Source: Planctomycetota bacterium (GTDB taxonomy: Bacteria > Planctomycetota > Phycisphaerae > UBA1845). Taken from it: a DNA stretch of 53,575 nt. This document shows positions 36,933 to 45,814 of the stretch, in pieces. The notes beneath the pieces are model-generated. The model ran no database searches and was not told the DNA's origin. It saw nothing but the letters and a program-made list of their open reading frames with translations. Every line of letters begins with the position of its first letter. Position 1 is the stretch's first letter. The stretch covers positions 1 to 53,575 of the forward strand of contig JAUWWQ010000029.1 in NCBI GenBank assembly GCA_030616775.1, read 5' to 3'. Made by a program: the position numbers and the translations under genes.

Positions 36933-37217
36933 ATGCCTACTTTGGAAGCGGACAAAAGCGGCCAATTCCCGCTCAATGACGAGCACCGAATGCTCCTTCG
37001 CATTCGCGACACGCTCTATGAGGGTAGCTGGGAAGACTTTGTGCGGGACCTGCATGCTCGGGCACAAGGCCGACCCCACGTGTTCGAGACCGTTACCGAT
37101 TCGCCGGCCATGAAGGCCACTATCGAAAACCACCTCGTCATGATCGACGAGATGCAAACATGGGAACTACAGCAGCAACGCACGCTCTCCGCCGACGATC
37201 CTATGACCACGATGTAA
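36933..37217 (+). CDS. small protein of unknown function
   Basis: A 94-aa soluble protein from the ATG at 36933, with GAGAGTGAG a few bases upstream. The frame is open to a GTG at 36879. The sequence is charged and helical: DEHRMLLRIRDTLYEGSWED, FVRDLHARAQGRPHVFETV, NHLVMIDEMQTWELQQQRTL. No signal peptide, membrane segment or recognised motif. It precedes the PQQ-propeller gene by 140 bp, separated by an inverted repeat, so co-transcription is uncertain. Coding is supported by regular amino-acid composition and by the ribosome site, not by homology. Confidence 0.6.
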   Translation: MPTLEADKSGQFPLNDEHRMLLRIRDTLYEGSWEDFVRDLHARAQGRPHVFETVTDSPAMKATIENHLVMIDEMQTWELQQQRTLSADDPMTTM

Positions 37218-37275
37218 TCAACGGGCCGTGCCTCCTCCGACGTGCGCCCGGGGTCGAGCAATAATAGACCGGCGC

Positions 37276-37304
37276 TTGACGGGCAAGGCCTTTTCCCGTC
37301 AAAT
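37276..37304 (+). promoter_or_regulatory. inverted repeat overlapping a promoter-like sequence
   Basis: TTGACGGG (37276-37283) and CCCGTCAA (37295-37302) form a perfect 8-bp inverted repeat around an 11-nt loop holding AAGGCCTT. The same stretch reads as a sigma-70-like promoter: TTGACG, 17-bp spacer, TCAAAT (37299-37304). It lies 54 bp before the PQQ-propeller gene, whose ribosome site is AAGGAGA. It could be an operator-promoter or a terminator hairpin of the preceding gene. Confidence 0.5.
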
Positions 37305-37357
37305 CATGCAAGATTGGCGGTGCATACCTGTTACGTTCACACAAGGAGACGTGCTGC

Positions 37358-38629
37358 ATGCTATCGAGTTTGACGGCCTTAGCACTGTTCGTAATCGTCC
37401 CCCTCGTGGAGCCACAGGTCGACCAGGCCCCACCACTGATCGACGACGCCAAGCTTCAAGCGGCGGGGATGTTCAGGTATTGGCAGGCCAGCCTGCCCCT
37501 CCCGCCGGGCGACTCGCCCGACGAGGCGCATCTCGTGGATGAGGCGCTGTATGTTGTCACCGACGGCGGCGTCCTTTTCGCACTGACCGCCAATACCGGC
37601 CTGGTCCGATGGGCTGCGAAGCTGACTGAAGCGGACCATCGGATCTACTCGCCGACGCACATCCGGACAGCCGATGGCGCCGGGCCGGTGGTCATCCCCA
37701 CCAGCACGAAGGTCTTCATCCACGACCGCTTCTCCGGGGATATGATCCAGAGCTTTACGCCGGAGTTCGCTGTGGGAAGTCCGGCGGTAGGTTACGACGA
37801 CGTGCTCTTTATGGGCGGCGCCGATGGGCGGTTTTATTCGTTGCGGCTCAACCACCCACTCGCCCGGGAGCCATTTAAGCGATGGGCGGCAGCAGCCGAG
37901 GGCCGGGTAACCGCCGCCCCGGTCCTTTACGCCCACGACATGCTCCTGTTTGCCTCGCAGGGTGGCGCGGTGTATTCCTGCCGGGCGGCCGACAAAACCC
38001 TGAACTGGGTCTTCCGGGCCAACGGTCCGATTACAGGCGATCCTGTGGTCGACGAAAGCGGGGTATACCTGGCCAGCCTCGACCGTTCGCTTTACAGGCT
38101 TCACCTCTTAAGCGGCAGGGTGATCTGGCGCGTGCGTTTGCCGCGGCCTCTTGATGAAGGTCCGGTCGTAACCGCCCACACCGTGTACCAGTATTGTCCG
38201 GGTCACGGTCTCAGCGCAATCGACGCAGATACCGGCCGGGAGAAGTGGCGAAGCGACAACGCCCGTGCGTTCCTCGCCCACACCAGAAACGGTGACATCG
38301 TCTTTACCAGCGATCACCGGCTTGAAGTGCTGGATCACGACAACGGCGATGTACGCCACAGCATCGAGGCACCTGCCAAGACCCGAACCGCGTCGAACAG
38401 GAATGATGACGCGGTATACCTTTTGGGTCGGGATGGACGCGTTCTGTGCGCCCGGCTTGACAGCGTTCCTTATCTACGACGCCAGCAGGTGATCGCCGCT
38501 CGCCAGCAGCTTAACCGACCACCACGCGACGAAGCGAAAGTAGCCCGAAAGGCCCGGGAGGCGGGCGACGCTAGAACCGACACGAGTTTGAGTGATCCGC
38601 TTCGCAGCCGGCGAGACGTCAGACCCTAA
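37358..38629 (+). CDS. exported PQQ-like beta-propeller protein
   Basis: A 423-aa protein with an N-terminal hydrophobic signal (LSSLTALALFVIVPLV). AAGGAGA lies 9 nt upstream. The body is built of PQQ/WD-like blades: TDGGVLFALTANTGLVRWAA, GGAVYSCRAADKTLNWVFRA, SLDRSLYRLHLLSGRVIWRV, GLSAIDADTGREKWRSDNA, and RLEVLDHDNGDVRHSI. About six or seven blades can be counted. Typical roles are BamB-like scaffolding or an enzyme-associated propeller. No catalytic residues are identified, so it is called by fold only. The C-terminal 40 residues are charged and low-complexity. Confidence 0.82.
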   Translation: MLSSLTALALFVIVPLVEPQVDQAPPLIDDAKLQAAGMFRYWQASLPLPPGDSPDEAHLVDEALYVVTDGGVLFALTANTGLVRWAAKLTEADHRIYSPTHIRTADGAGPVVIPTSTKVFIHDRFSGDMIQSFTPEFAVGSPAVGYDDVLFMGGADGRFYSLRLNHPLAREPFKRWAAAAEGRVTAAPVLYAHDMLLFASQGGAVYSCRAADKTLNWVFRANGPITGDPVVDESGVYLASLDRSLYRLHLLSGRVIWRVRLPRPLDEGPVVTAHTVYQYCPGHGLSAIDADTGREKWRSDNARAFLAHTRNGDIVFTSDHRLEVLDHDNGDVRHSIEAPAKTRTASNRNDDAVYLLGRDGRVLCARLDSVPYLRRQQVIAARQQLNRPPRDEAKVARKAREAGDARTDTSLSDPLRSRRDVRP

Positions 38630-38743
38630 GCCGCTGCGCACAAAGCCACAGTGGCAGTCAGAGTCCCGGCGCAAACCACGGGACGACACCGGTCAGCCTC
38701 CGGCCGTGTGACATGATCGTCCGATCCGAGTACCATGACTTCC

Positions 38744-40465
38744 ATGGCTGACAGTAAGATTAAACGCGCCCTGATTAGCGTTTACGACAAGACCGGCATT
38801 GTCGACTTCGCCCGCACGCTGGTCGACGAATTCGTAATCGAGATCATCTCCACCGGCGGAACGGCCACGCTGCTGAAAGAGAACGGCATACCGGTGACAC
38901 TCGTCGAAGAGATCACCGGCTTTCCCGAGATGCTGGACGGGCGGGTGAAGACTCTTCACCCCAAGATCCACGCCGCCATCCTGGCTGATCGGGACAACCC
39001 ACAGCACATGCGCCAACTCGAGGAGCAGGGCATCGAGCCGATCGATATGGTAGTGGTCAACCTCTATCCGTTCGAGAAGACCATCTCCGACCCGGACTGC
39101 ACGTTCGAACAGGCCGTAGAGATGATCGACATCGGCGGTCCCTGCCTGCTGCGGGCGGCGGCGAAGAATCATAAGCATGTTTGGCCCGTGTCGAACCCGG
39201 AGATGTACCCGGAAGTGCTGGATCTGCTGAGGGGTGAGCAGGCGTGTGGAGAGCACTTCGGGTACAAAGCACGTTCCTTGGCGGCGTACGGGAGCTTCGA
39301 GCGGACAACCTATTACGACGCTACGATCACAGGTTGGCTGGCACCCTCGGCATTTCCATCGAACGTGGAGATCATGCACGGTTGGGCCCCCCCACTTCGA
39401 TATGGTGAGAACCCCCACCAGAGGGCGGCTTTGCTCCACCAGAAGGCCTACTCAGGTCGAGCCAATCTTCTGGTCGCGAGCGGTCCTGAAATCGCCGACA
39501 CCATGTCGTTCACCAACTACGTGGATGGGGATGCTGCGGTTCGCTTGTGCTCGGAATTGTCCGTTGCTAACGGTCGAGAGCAAGAAACGGAGAACTTGGA
39601 CAATGCGAAGTGTGCTTGTGTTTTCGTCAAGCACACGAATGCCTGCGGCTGTGGTGTCGCGGTGGATCCCATAGAGGCCTATAGACTCGCTTACCTCGGC
39701 GACCCCAACGCGGCGATGGGCGGAATCCTGGCTGTTAGTCTCACCATCGACGTTCCGACGGCCCAAGCCGTCATGAACTCACTTGACCGTTGGGGTAGAG
39801 CAGCGGGTGCGAAAGCGTTCTTCGTGGAGGTCTGGATCGCGGAAGATTTCGACACTGAGGCTGTCAAGGTGATAAGAAGCGCCAAGAGCTGGGGAGAGCG
39901 CGTTCGTCTCCTTTCCGTGGGGCATATGCTGCCATTAGGATCCTTGGAAGCGGAGGACGACCACGAGCGCACCTACTTGGGCGCGAAAAAGGCCGACCTG
40001 GAGTTCAGGCACATTGAACAAGCGTTCCTCATGCAGACGCGTGATGAACTCGGGCTCAACGAGGATCAGTGGAAGGTGGTTACGAAACGGCAGCCGACCG
40101 AAGCTGAGATGGATGATCTGAGGCTGGCCTGGCTGATCTGCAAGCACACCAAGAGCAACGCCATTTCGATTTGTAAGGACGGGATGCTCATCGGCAACGG
40201 GGCCGGACAGATGTCCCGGGTGATGAGCTGTCGCATTGCCACTTGGCTGGCCAAAGAAAATGGCCACGCAGGCCAACTTCCCGGGTCGGTTGCTGCTTCC
40301 GATGGGTTCTTCCCCTTCTCCGATGGGCCCAACATCCTGATAGACGCGGGTGTCACGGCGATCATCCAACCCGGCGGGTCGAAGCGGGATAGCGATACGA
40401 TAGCCGCTTGTGATGATCGGGACGTTGCCATGATCGTAACAGGCACGCGGCATTTCAAGCACTGA
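38744..40465 (+). CDS. purH: bifunctional PurH (AICAR transformylase / IMP cyclohydrolase)
   Basis: Performs the last two steps of de novo purine synthesis: AICAR to FAICAR, then to IMP. About 573 aa from MADSKIKRALISVYDKTGIV, somewhat longer than the usual 510-540. The MGS-like cyclohydrolase half shows IISTGGTATLLKENGIP, GFPEMLDGRVKTLHPKIH, VVNLYPFEKT, IDIGGPCLLRAAAKNH. The transformylase half has LRYGENPHQRAALLHQ, FTNYVDGDAAVRLCSEL, the catalytic Lys-His of VFVKHTNACGCGVA, and the tail SDGFFPFSDGPNILIDAGVT, IIQPGGSKRDSDTIAACDD. In that KH loop Ala replaces the usual Pro (KHxNPCG). A further ATG lies 3 codons upstream. The gene precedes the cobalamin enzyme with a 105-bp gap. Confidence 0.95.
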   Translation: MADSKIKRALISVYDKTGIVDFARTLVDEFVIEIISTGGTATLLKENGIPVTLVEEITGFPEMLDGRVKTLHPKIHAAILADRDNPQHMRQLEEQGIEPIDMVVVNLYPFEKTISDPDCTFEQAVEMIDIGGPCLLRAAAKNHKHVWPVSNPEMYPEVLDLLRGEQACGEHFGYKARSLAAYGSFERTTYYDATITGWLAPSAFPSNVEIMHGWAPPLRYGENPHQRAALLHQKAYSGRANLLVASGPEIADTMSFTNYVDGDAAVRLCSELSVANGREQETENLDNAKCACVFVKHTNACGCGVAVDPIEAYRLAYLGDPNAAMGGILAVSLTIDVPTAQAVMNSLDRWGRAAGAKAFFVEVWIAEDFDTEAVKVIRSAKSWGERVRLLSVGHMLPLGSLEAEDDHERTYLGAKKADLEFRHIEQAFLMQTRDELGLNEDQWKVVTKRQPTEAEMDDLRLAWLICKHTKSNAISICKDGMLIGNGAGQMSRVMSCRIATWLAKENGHAGQLPGSVAASDGFFPFSDGPNILIDAGVTAIIQPGGSKRDSDTIAACDDRDVAMIVTGTRHFKH

Positions 40466-40570
40466 CACGCCGTGTTGTTCGCCCGGGGGTACGACCGTGG
40501 CTCGCAGCGCCGTTGCCCTGTTCCTGCAACCACATATAATGCCACAGGTTATCATTAAGAGGCGGCGCGG

Positions 40571-41116
40571 ATGAAGCTCTATACAAAACGTGGCGACGAC
40601 GGCACCACCGGCCTGATCGGCGGTGCGCGAGTGTCCAAGGATGATCCGCGCGTGGTTGCCTGCGGTGGCGTTGATGAGACGAACGCTGCGATCGGGATGG
40701 TCGTTGCCAACTGTAGCGATGATGCCACCGTGGGCATGTTGCGGCAGATACAATCGGAGCTGTTTATCCTCGGTGGCGAACTTGCGACGCACAAGGGTGG
40801 CCGTCCGGAACTGATGATCGGCGATGCCCACGTGGCCCAGCTCGAGAAGTGGATCGACGAAGTCTCGGCTGAGGTCTCCCCGCTCAAGGGTTTCATCTTG
40901 CCGGGTGGAAGCGAGACCGCCGGTCGGCTGCACCTTGCCCGGGCCATCTGCCGCCGGGCCGAGCGCGCCGTGGTTGCACTCGCACAGCAACAGCCCGTCG
41001 ACCGGTCGGCTATTGCCTATTTGAACCGGCTTAGTGATCTGCTGTTCGCGCTAGCCCGGCTGGCGAACGCCCAGGCGGGCGTAGCGGAGACCCCTTGGAC
41101 GGCGCCGAATGGATAG
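40571..41116 (+). CDS. PduO-type cob(I)alamin adenosyltransferase
   Basis: Transfers the 5'-deoxyadenosyl group of ATP to cob(I)alamin, giving coenzyme B12. 181 aa, normal for the PduO/CobO-like (ATR) family. The signature N-terminus is MKLYTKRGDDGTTGLIGG. Also seen: VDETNAAIGM, ELFILGGELAT, LPGGSETAGRLHLARAICRR, AERAVVAL and the final YLNRLSDLLFALARLAN. The conserved Arg and Asp of the active site (RAER; NRLSDLLF) are present. No cobalamin riboswitch was seen in the 105 bp before it. Location after purH may be accidental. Confidence 0.93.
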   Translation: MKLYTKRGDDGTTGLIGGARVSKDDPRVVACGGVDETNAAIGMVVANCSDDATVGMLRQIQSELFILGGELATHKGGRPELMIGDAHVAQLEKWIDEVSAEVSPLKGFILPGGSETAGRLHLARAICRRAERAVVALAQQQPVDRSAIAYLNRLSDLLFALARLANAQAGVAETPWTAPNG

Positions 41117-41190
41117 CTTCGCTGCCCGGCCCGTTGATGGTTGGCCGCTGAACTGCTGCTGTTGACACTCGTAACGCTCCGGTCGATTTG

Positions 41191-44100
41191 ATGCCACAAG
41201 CGATGAACGACGTGCCCAAATACGAGTCGAGCGCTGCCCGCCCCCTCAATGTGGTTATGTTCTGCCTGGTGGTCATGACCGTCGCGGGAGGCTCACTGCT
41301 TCTCAGCGCCGCGAAGCCCATCGCCCCTGTGGACGGGGCTATCGAGTGGCAGGAGGAATCGCCGCTTCGCGCCGTTGTTCAGTTGCTCTGCCTCAATTAT
41401 CAGGCGCCCACGATCTACGCCGGGACCGTCAAGAACTACATCTTCGGAATCGGTGCCGGCCTGGCGATCCTCGTCTTGAGCATTGCCATAGTGGGGGGGC
41501 CGAGAACACGCGCTGAAGGTGTGGCCGGCGATGACGTGCCTTTGACATCAAGTGTCCCGAACAGTGCCGCAACAGAGGCCGGACCACACAAGGTGCACGT
41601 GGCCCCGCTCATCGCCGCCCAGCTACTGGTGGTGCTGTATCTGCTGTGGTCTTTCGCGAGCAGTCGGTGGCTGTGGGCTCCGGAGTTGGCGGTCGGCGGA
41701 AGCATCCTGCTTACGATCCATTTTCTATGGGCCTTCGGCATCGGCAACGGGCTGGGTTCCTCTGCCGCAAGGCTGGCGTCACGGGCAGTCGTGGTAATCG
41801 CCGTGGTAACGGCTGCCGTTGCCATCTGGTACCACTATGGCCGCAACCCCACACTTCGAGCCGACTTCCCAGTGGGTAATCCGGCCTTTCTGACAGCCTG
41901 TCTTATCCCCGGCATCCTCCTCACTGCCGCGCTCATCTGCGAAAAGATCGGGAGCGCTGTCAAGAAGCGTGCGAGAGCCGCCCTGGCGATCATAGCTGCT
42001 GCGGTGATGGCCATTTGCCTTTGGGCTTTTTTTCTCGCCGATTCGCGCGGTGCCTACGTCGGGCTTCTGTTTGGCGCATTGGCCATGGCATTTTTTGGCC
42101 TGCGAGGCCGCATGAGATGGATTCCGGTGGTCTTTGGGGTAGCGGTAGCGGCTCTTGGCTGGTTCTATTTCTCCGGGCGGGCCGACACCTTCTCACAGAC
42201 CGGCCGCAGCGCCACCGTTCGTTTGCGTACCTACGCCTGGAGTTATGCCTGGCGCATGTTCAATGAGAAACCGTTCACCGGACACGGGCAAGGCGCCTTT
42301 GTGCTCGCAGGTGACTCGCACGTTGTCAACGACGTGCTAAATGACCCGCTGGTCTTCGAATCGCGCATTGCCCACGCACACAACGAATGGCTCGAGGTCA
42401 TGGCCGATTTGGGATCGGTCGGGATCGTCCTGATAGCTGCCGCACTATTACTGACGCTTCGGGCCGGCGCGGCTGCACTAACGGCATCGCCTCCCCGCGG
42501 CGAGCGGTGGGCGCTTGTCGGTCTGATGGGCGCGTTGGTCGCCCTTATTGTTGAAGAGTGTTTCAGTGTGGGTCTGCGCGTCTCCGGCGTCCCAATACTA
42601 TTCTATACCGTGATCGGATTGATCTGGGCGCTCAGCGGCTACGGCGCTCCGGGCCTCGCCCACTACCTTTCCGCAACACGTGCTCGACGCGTTATCGCCG
42701 TATTTGCCGGCGGTGCGGTCGGGCTTGCGGCGTTGGTTATGACGCAGCAGGACTTCGCGGCGGCACGCGGTGTTTACCGTGCCAGGGAAGCTTTCCTCGA
42801 TAGCGACTACGATGAGGCCATTCGGTTGGCTTCTCTGGCCACCAACCGGCTCAATCCGCAGCGCTCGCTCACCAATCTTTACCGGTTGAGTGAGGCCCAT
42901 TTGCAGGCTGCGGAGTATCTGCAACACCGCGCCGGCGATCGCGAGCGCCGGGCATATGAAACGCAGCCTCCGAATGCCAGACTCCTGGCCCTGGCGGAGG
43001 AGGACTACCGGCTCAGTGATGAGCGTTGTGAAGAAGGGAGCGGCGCGCTTAAAGAGCTGGTCCTCCGATCCCCTGGGTACATCAACCACGGCAGGGTGGA
43101 ATACTGGCTCAACATAACCCGGGCCCGCAGTGCGACCGCCCGAAACGACCTGGAGAAGTCACGGGCTTTGTTGGAGGATGCTGTGGCCGCGATCAGACGC
43201 GAACTTCTCCGCCAGCCCTTCAGTCCATTGGTCGCCGCCGACTACATGCGCGCCCAACGGAACCTGGCCGGTTCGGCGCTGGATCTTGCAGAGGTAGTCG
43301 ATGTATTCGCCCGCCCCCTCCGACATCACCAGGTCACCGGGTCATATGTAGATATCCTGGCAGAGTTGGCTGCAGAACCTGAGTTTGATCGCCAGCTTGA
43401 AGCCCTTCTACGGGAAGCAGCAAACGCACTGACCACGCCGCCGATCGATGATCAGACGGGTGAACCGCGCGAAACATGGGCACCGGAAAAGCTTCGACTG
43501 CTGGCTACGGTCCGCTTTATGCAGGGCGACTATCACGGTGCTCGAGAAGTACTCGAGCTGGCGGCATCATCCTACGATGCAATCGCCGGGGCAGTGCCGT
43601 TCGGAGCGGCTAGTTGTTATGCGGAGCTGGCCGACTGCCGGTTCTTCAGTGTACCCAATGACCCACCATTGGCACTGGCCAGCGCGACCCGGGCGATCAC
43701 TCTCGCGCCGGTGTCGCGATCAGGACGCTTGTTGATACTCAGTGTGCAAACACGAATGGTGGATTACTTCCTCGCCGCCAACGAGGAGGAAAAGGCAAAA
43801 CATCTGTTGCGAGAGACCGGGCCCAGCGCCGCTACCGACGAGGATGTGTTGCGCGAGCTTGCGGCGCGATATCGGAAAATGTGTGAGTCGCTGCTCGGAC
43901 GGCGCGAGGCCGGCGGGGTGTTGCGAAAGCCTCCTGCGGACCTGGTGCCAAAGCTCCAGCGTTGGGCGACGCGAGCCATCGAGTTGAATCCCGATGCCCC
44001 CCTGGCCCACTACCTGGCCGCCGACCTGGCGTTCTATGTCGGCGATGACGATGTTACCGCAAAGCACCTTCGTGACGCCCTCGACAAAGGTCTGCCGCCG

Positions 44101-44265
44101 GATCTAGCCAGACAGTTCGTTCAGACCGCTCGGGATAAGAGACCCAACAGTTCAGCACTGGAGGCGCTCTGGTCGAGGCTTGCGCCGCTGCAGCCGCCAA
44201 GCCAGCCCGCCGGTGAATCGCCATCGCCGCCCGAAACGCGTTCTCCCACGGCACCGCAGGACTGA
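41191..44265 (+). CDS. O-antigen-ligase-like membrane protein fused to TPR-like repeats
   Basis: A 1024-aa protein. Residues 1-500 hold about 11-12 membrane helices with O-antigen ligase/Wzy_C features: FFLADSRGAYVGLLFGALAM, YAWSYAWRMFNEKPFTGHGQ, and the His-rich loop IAHAHNEWLEVMADLGSVGI near residue 395. Enzymes of this family join or polymerise surface glycans on the periplasmic side. Residues from about 500 on are helical with TPR-like units (RAREAFLDSDYDEAIRLASL; RYLEAEL-type segments; KHLRDALDKGLPPDLARQF), probably facing the periplasm for partner binding. A first-codon TTG at 41188 precedes the ATG; no clear ribosome site. The C-terminal 20 residues are Pro/Ser-rich. Confidence 0.83.
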   Translation: MPQAMNDVPKYESSAARPLNVVMFCLVVMTVAGGSLLLSAAKPIAPVDGAIEWQEESPLRAVVQLLCLNYQAPTIYAGTVKNYIFGIGAGLAILVLSIAIVGGPRTRAEGVAGDDVPLTSSVPNSAATEAGPHKVHVAPLIAAQLLVVLYLLWSFASSRWLWAPELAVGGSILLTIHFLWAFGIGNGLGSSAARLASRAVVVIAVVTAAVAIWYHYGRNPTLRADFPVGNPAFLTACLIPGILLTAALICEKIGSAVKKRARAALAIIAAAVMAICLWAFFLADSRGAYVGLLFGALAMAFFGLRGRMRWIPVVFGVAVAALGWFYFSGRADTFSQTGRSATVRLRTYAWSYAWRMFNEKPFTGHGQGAFVLAGDSHVVNDVLNDPLVFESRIAHAHNEWLEVMADLGSVGIVLIAAALLLTLRAGAAALTASPPRGERWALVGLMGALVALIVEECFSVGLRVSGVPILFYTVIGLIWALSGYGAPGLAHYLSATRARRVIAVFAGGAVGLAALVMTQQDFAAARGVYRAREAFLDSDYDEAIRLASLATNRLNPQRSLTNLYRLSEAHLQAAEYLQHRAGDRERRAYETQPPNARLLALAEEDYRLSDERCEEGSGALKELVLRSPGYINHGRVEYWLNITRARSATARNDLEKSRALLEDAVAAIRRELLRQPFSPLVAADYMRAQRNLAGSALDLAEVVDVFARPLRHHQVTGSYVDILAELAAEPEFDRQLEALLREAANALTTPPIDDQTGEPRETWAPEKLRLLATVRFMQGDYHGAREVLELAASSYDAIAGAVPFGAASCYAELADCRFFSVPNDPPLALASATRAITLAPVSRSGRLLILSVQTRMVDYFLAANEEEKAKHLLRETGPSAATDEDVLRELAARYRKMCESLLGRREAGGVLRKPPADLVPKLQRWATRAIELNPDAPLAHYLAADLAFYVGDDDVTAKHLRDALDKGLPPDLARQFVQTARDKRPNSSALEALWSRLAPLQPPSQPAGESPSPPETRSPTAPQD

Positions 44266-44502
44266 GAGCCGTCAAGAGGCACCGGCCGCTAACGATGGTG
44301 GTCGGCCTGGGCAGACCGTCATGAAGGTAACGTACCTCCCGCACATCACCGCATCCGGTTCGGCAGGTGGTGAATCCCGACTTGCGTCCGAGTCCCGGTG
44401 TCCGTACGTTAGGGGCCGGCTTGGTACGAGATATGCGGTCGAACGACTCCTGCATGCCAGCGAGCGACCGGGGACTCTTGATTTGCGCGGGCTGCTGGGC
44501 GT

Positions 44503-45777
44503 ATGAGCGACCTTGTGCACGAAAACCTCCCTTGCGGCATTGAGCTCGGCGTGGCCCCGTTACCGCAGCGGCATGTGGTCTCGTTTCAGATTCGGGTACT
44601 GACCGGAGCCTGCGCAGAACCGGCTGACAAGCTCGGTCTGGTCCGCCTGATCGGCGAGACAATCGACAAGGGAACCCAACAGCGGACGGGTCGTCAGCTT
44701 TCGGACGCGTTCGATGCGATCGGTGCGTCGCATGGTGGCGCCACCGGGCGGGAGACCGCGACCTTTGGCTGTACGGTCTTGCCCGAGCATTTTGCCAAGG
44801 CCGTCGCCCTCCATGCCGAGTTTATGCGCACGCCGACGTTTCCCGGAAATGCCTTTACCGCCAGCGTCCAACTCGCCAGGCAAGAGCTGCTTGCTCTTCA
44901 GGACGACGCCCACGGTCTTGCGGACAAGCTGATTGGTCTAAAGGCCTACGGGCCGCTGCTCGGTCGGCATCCGCTCGGTGAGCCGGAAACGCTTGATCGC
45001 ATCATCCGAGACGATCTTGAAGATCACTGGCGATCGCACTTTCACGCCGGACGCATGATGGTGGCGGTGGCCGGCGCGGTCGATCCGAAGCGGGTGGCTG
45101 AGGTGCTCCAAGAGCAGTTCGACGGATTCGGCAGCCCGTATCGCGACGGACGGGCGACGTTTCCCGTTGAGTTTTCAGCCGGCGCGAGCCACCACCACAA
45201 GGAGTTGGAACAGGAGCAGATCGGGATTTGTTGGCCCGGTGTCGGGGCCACCCACGAGGACTTCCCCATCCAGCAAGTCATTCTGGGGGTCCTATCGGGG
45301 GGCATGAGCGGACGACTGTTTACCGAGGTTCGCGAGAAGCAGGGCCTGGTCTATTGGGTCAACGCATGGCAGGAGACACCCCGGGGTACAGGCATGATTT
45401 TCCTTGGTGCCTCCACCACGCCGGATCGCTGCGACCGGACTTATGCAACGCTGCTTCGGGAGGTGGATCGGCTGGCAAACGATATTCAGCAGGACGAACT
45501 GGATCGGGCGATCACGGGTATCGTCGCAGCTCTGGAAACGCGCGGTGACAGCACCCGGGCACGTTGCGCGGAGCTGGCCAACGATTTGTTCTTCTTCGGC
45601 CGGCCACGCTCCGATGAGGAGAGAGTCGCCAAGGTGCAAGCAGTCACAATAGAGGACGCCTGCCGGTATCTGACGACCTATCCGCGTGATAGATTGTGCG
45701 TGGTGACGTTGGGTCCCAGGCCGCTGGCCGACAGCGCAATCGAGGATGCTCACCCAAATGACAGCGCACCGGCGTGA
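44503..45777 (+). CDS. M16 peptidase-like protein, catalytically inactive partner
   Basis: A 424-aa M16B-family fold. The N-terminal ligand site is lost: the HxxEH position reads LVRLIGETIDKGT, with Arg48, Gly51 and Glu52 instead of His, Glu and His. The rest of the fold is kept: LGVLSGGMSGRLFTEVREKQ, LVYWVNAWQETPRGTGMIFL, LANDIQQDELDRAITGIVAA, and the C-terminal TIEDACRYLTTYPRDRLCVV. In many bacteria an inactive M16 subunit pairs with an active one. The next gene, 37 bp downstream on the same strand, keeps the zinc site. I infer a heterodimer. Confidence 0.88.
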   Translation: MSDLVHENLPCGIELGVAPLPQRHVVSFQIRVLTGACAEPADKLGLVRLIGETIDKGTQQRTGRQLSDAFDAIGASHGGATGRETATFGCTVLPEHFAKAVALHAEFMRTPTFPGNAFTASVQLARQELLALQDDAHGLADKLIGLKAYGPLLGRHPLGEPETLDRIIRDDLEDHWRSHFHAGRMMVAVAGAVDPKRVAEVLQEQFDGFGSPYRDGRATFPVEFSAGASHHHKELEQEQIGICWPGVGATHEDFPIQQVILGVLSGGMSGRLFTEVREKQGLVYWVNAWQETPRGTGMIFLGASTTPDRCDRTYATLLREVDRLANDIQQDELDRAITGIVAALETRGDSTRARCAELANDLFFFGRPRSDEERVAKVQAVTIEDACRYLTTYPRDRLCVVTLGPRPLADSAIEDAHPNDSAPA

Positions 45778-45814
45778 CGCCCGTAAGCAGGCGGCAGGTA
45801 CCTGAGGGAGTGAG

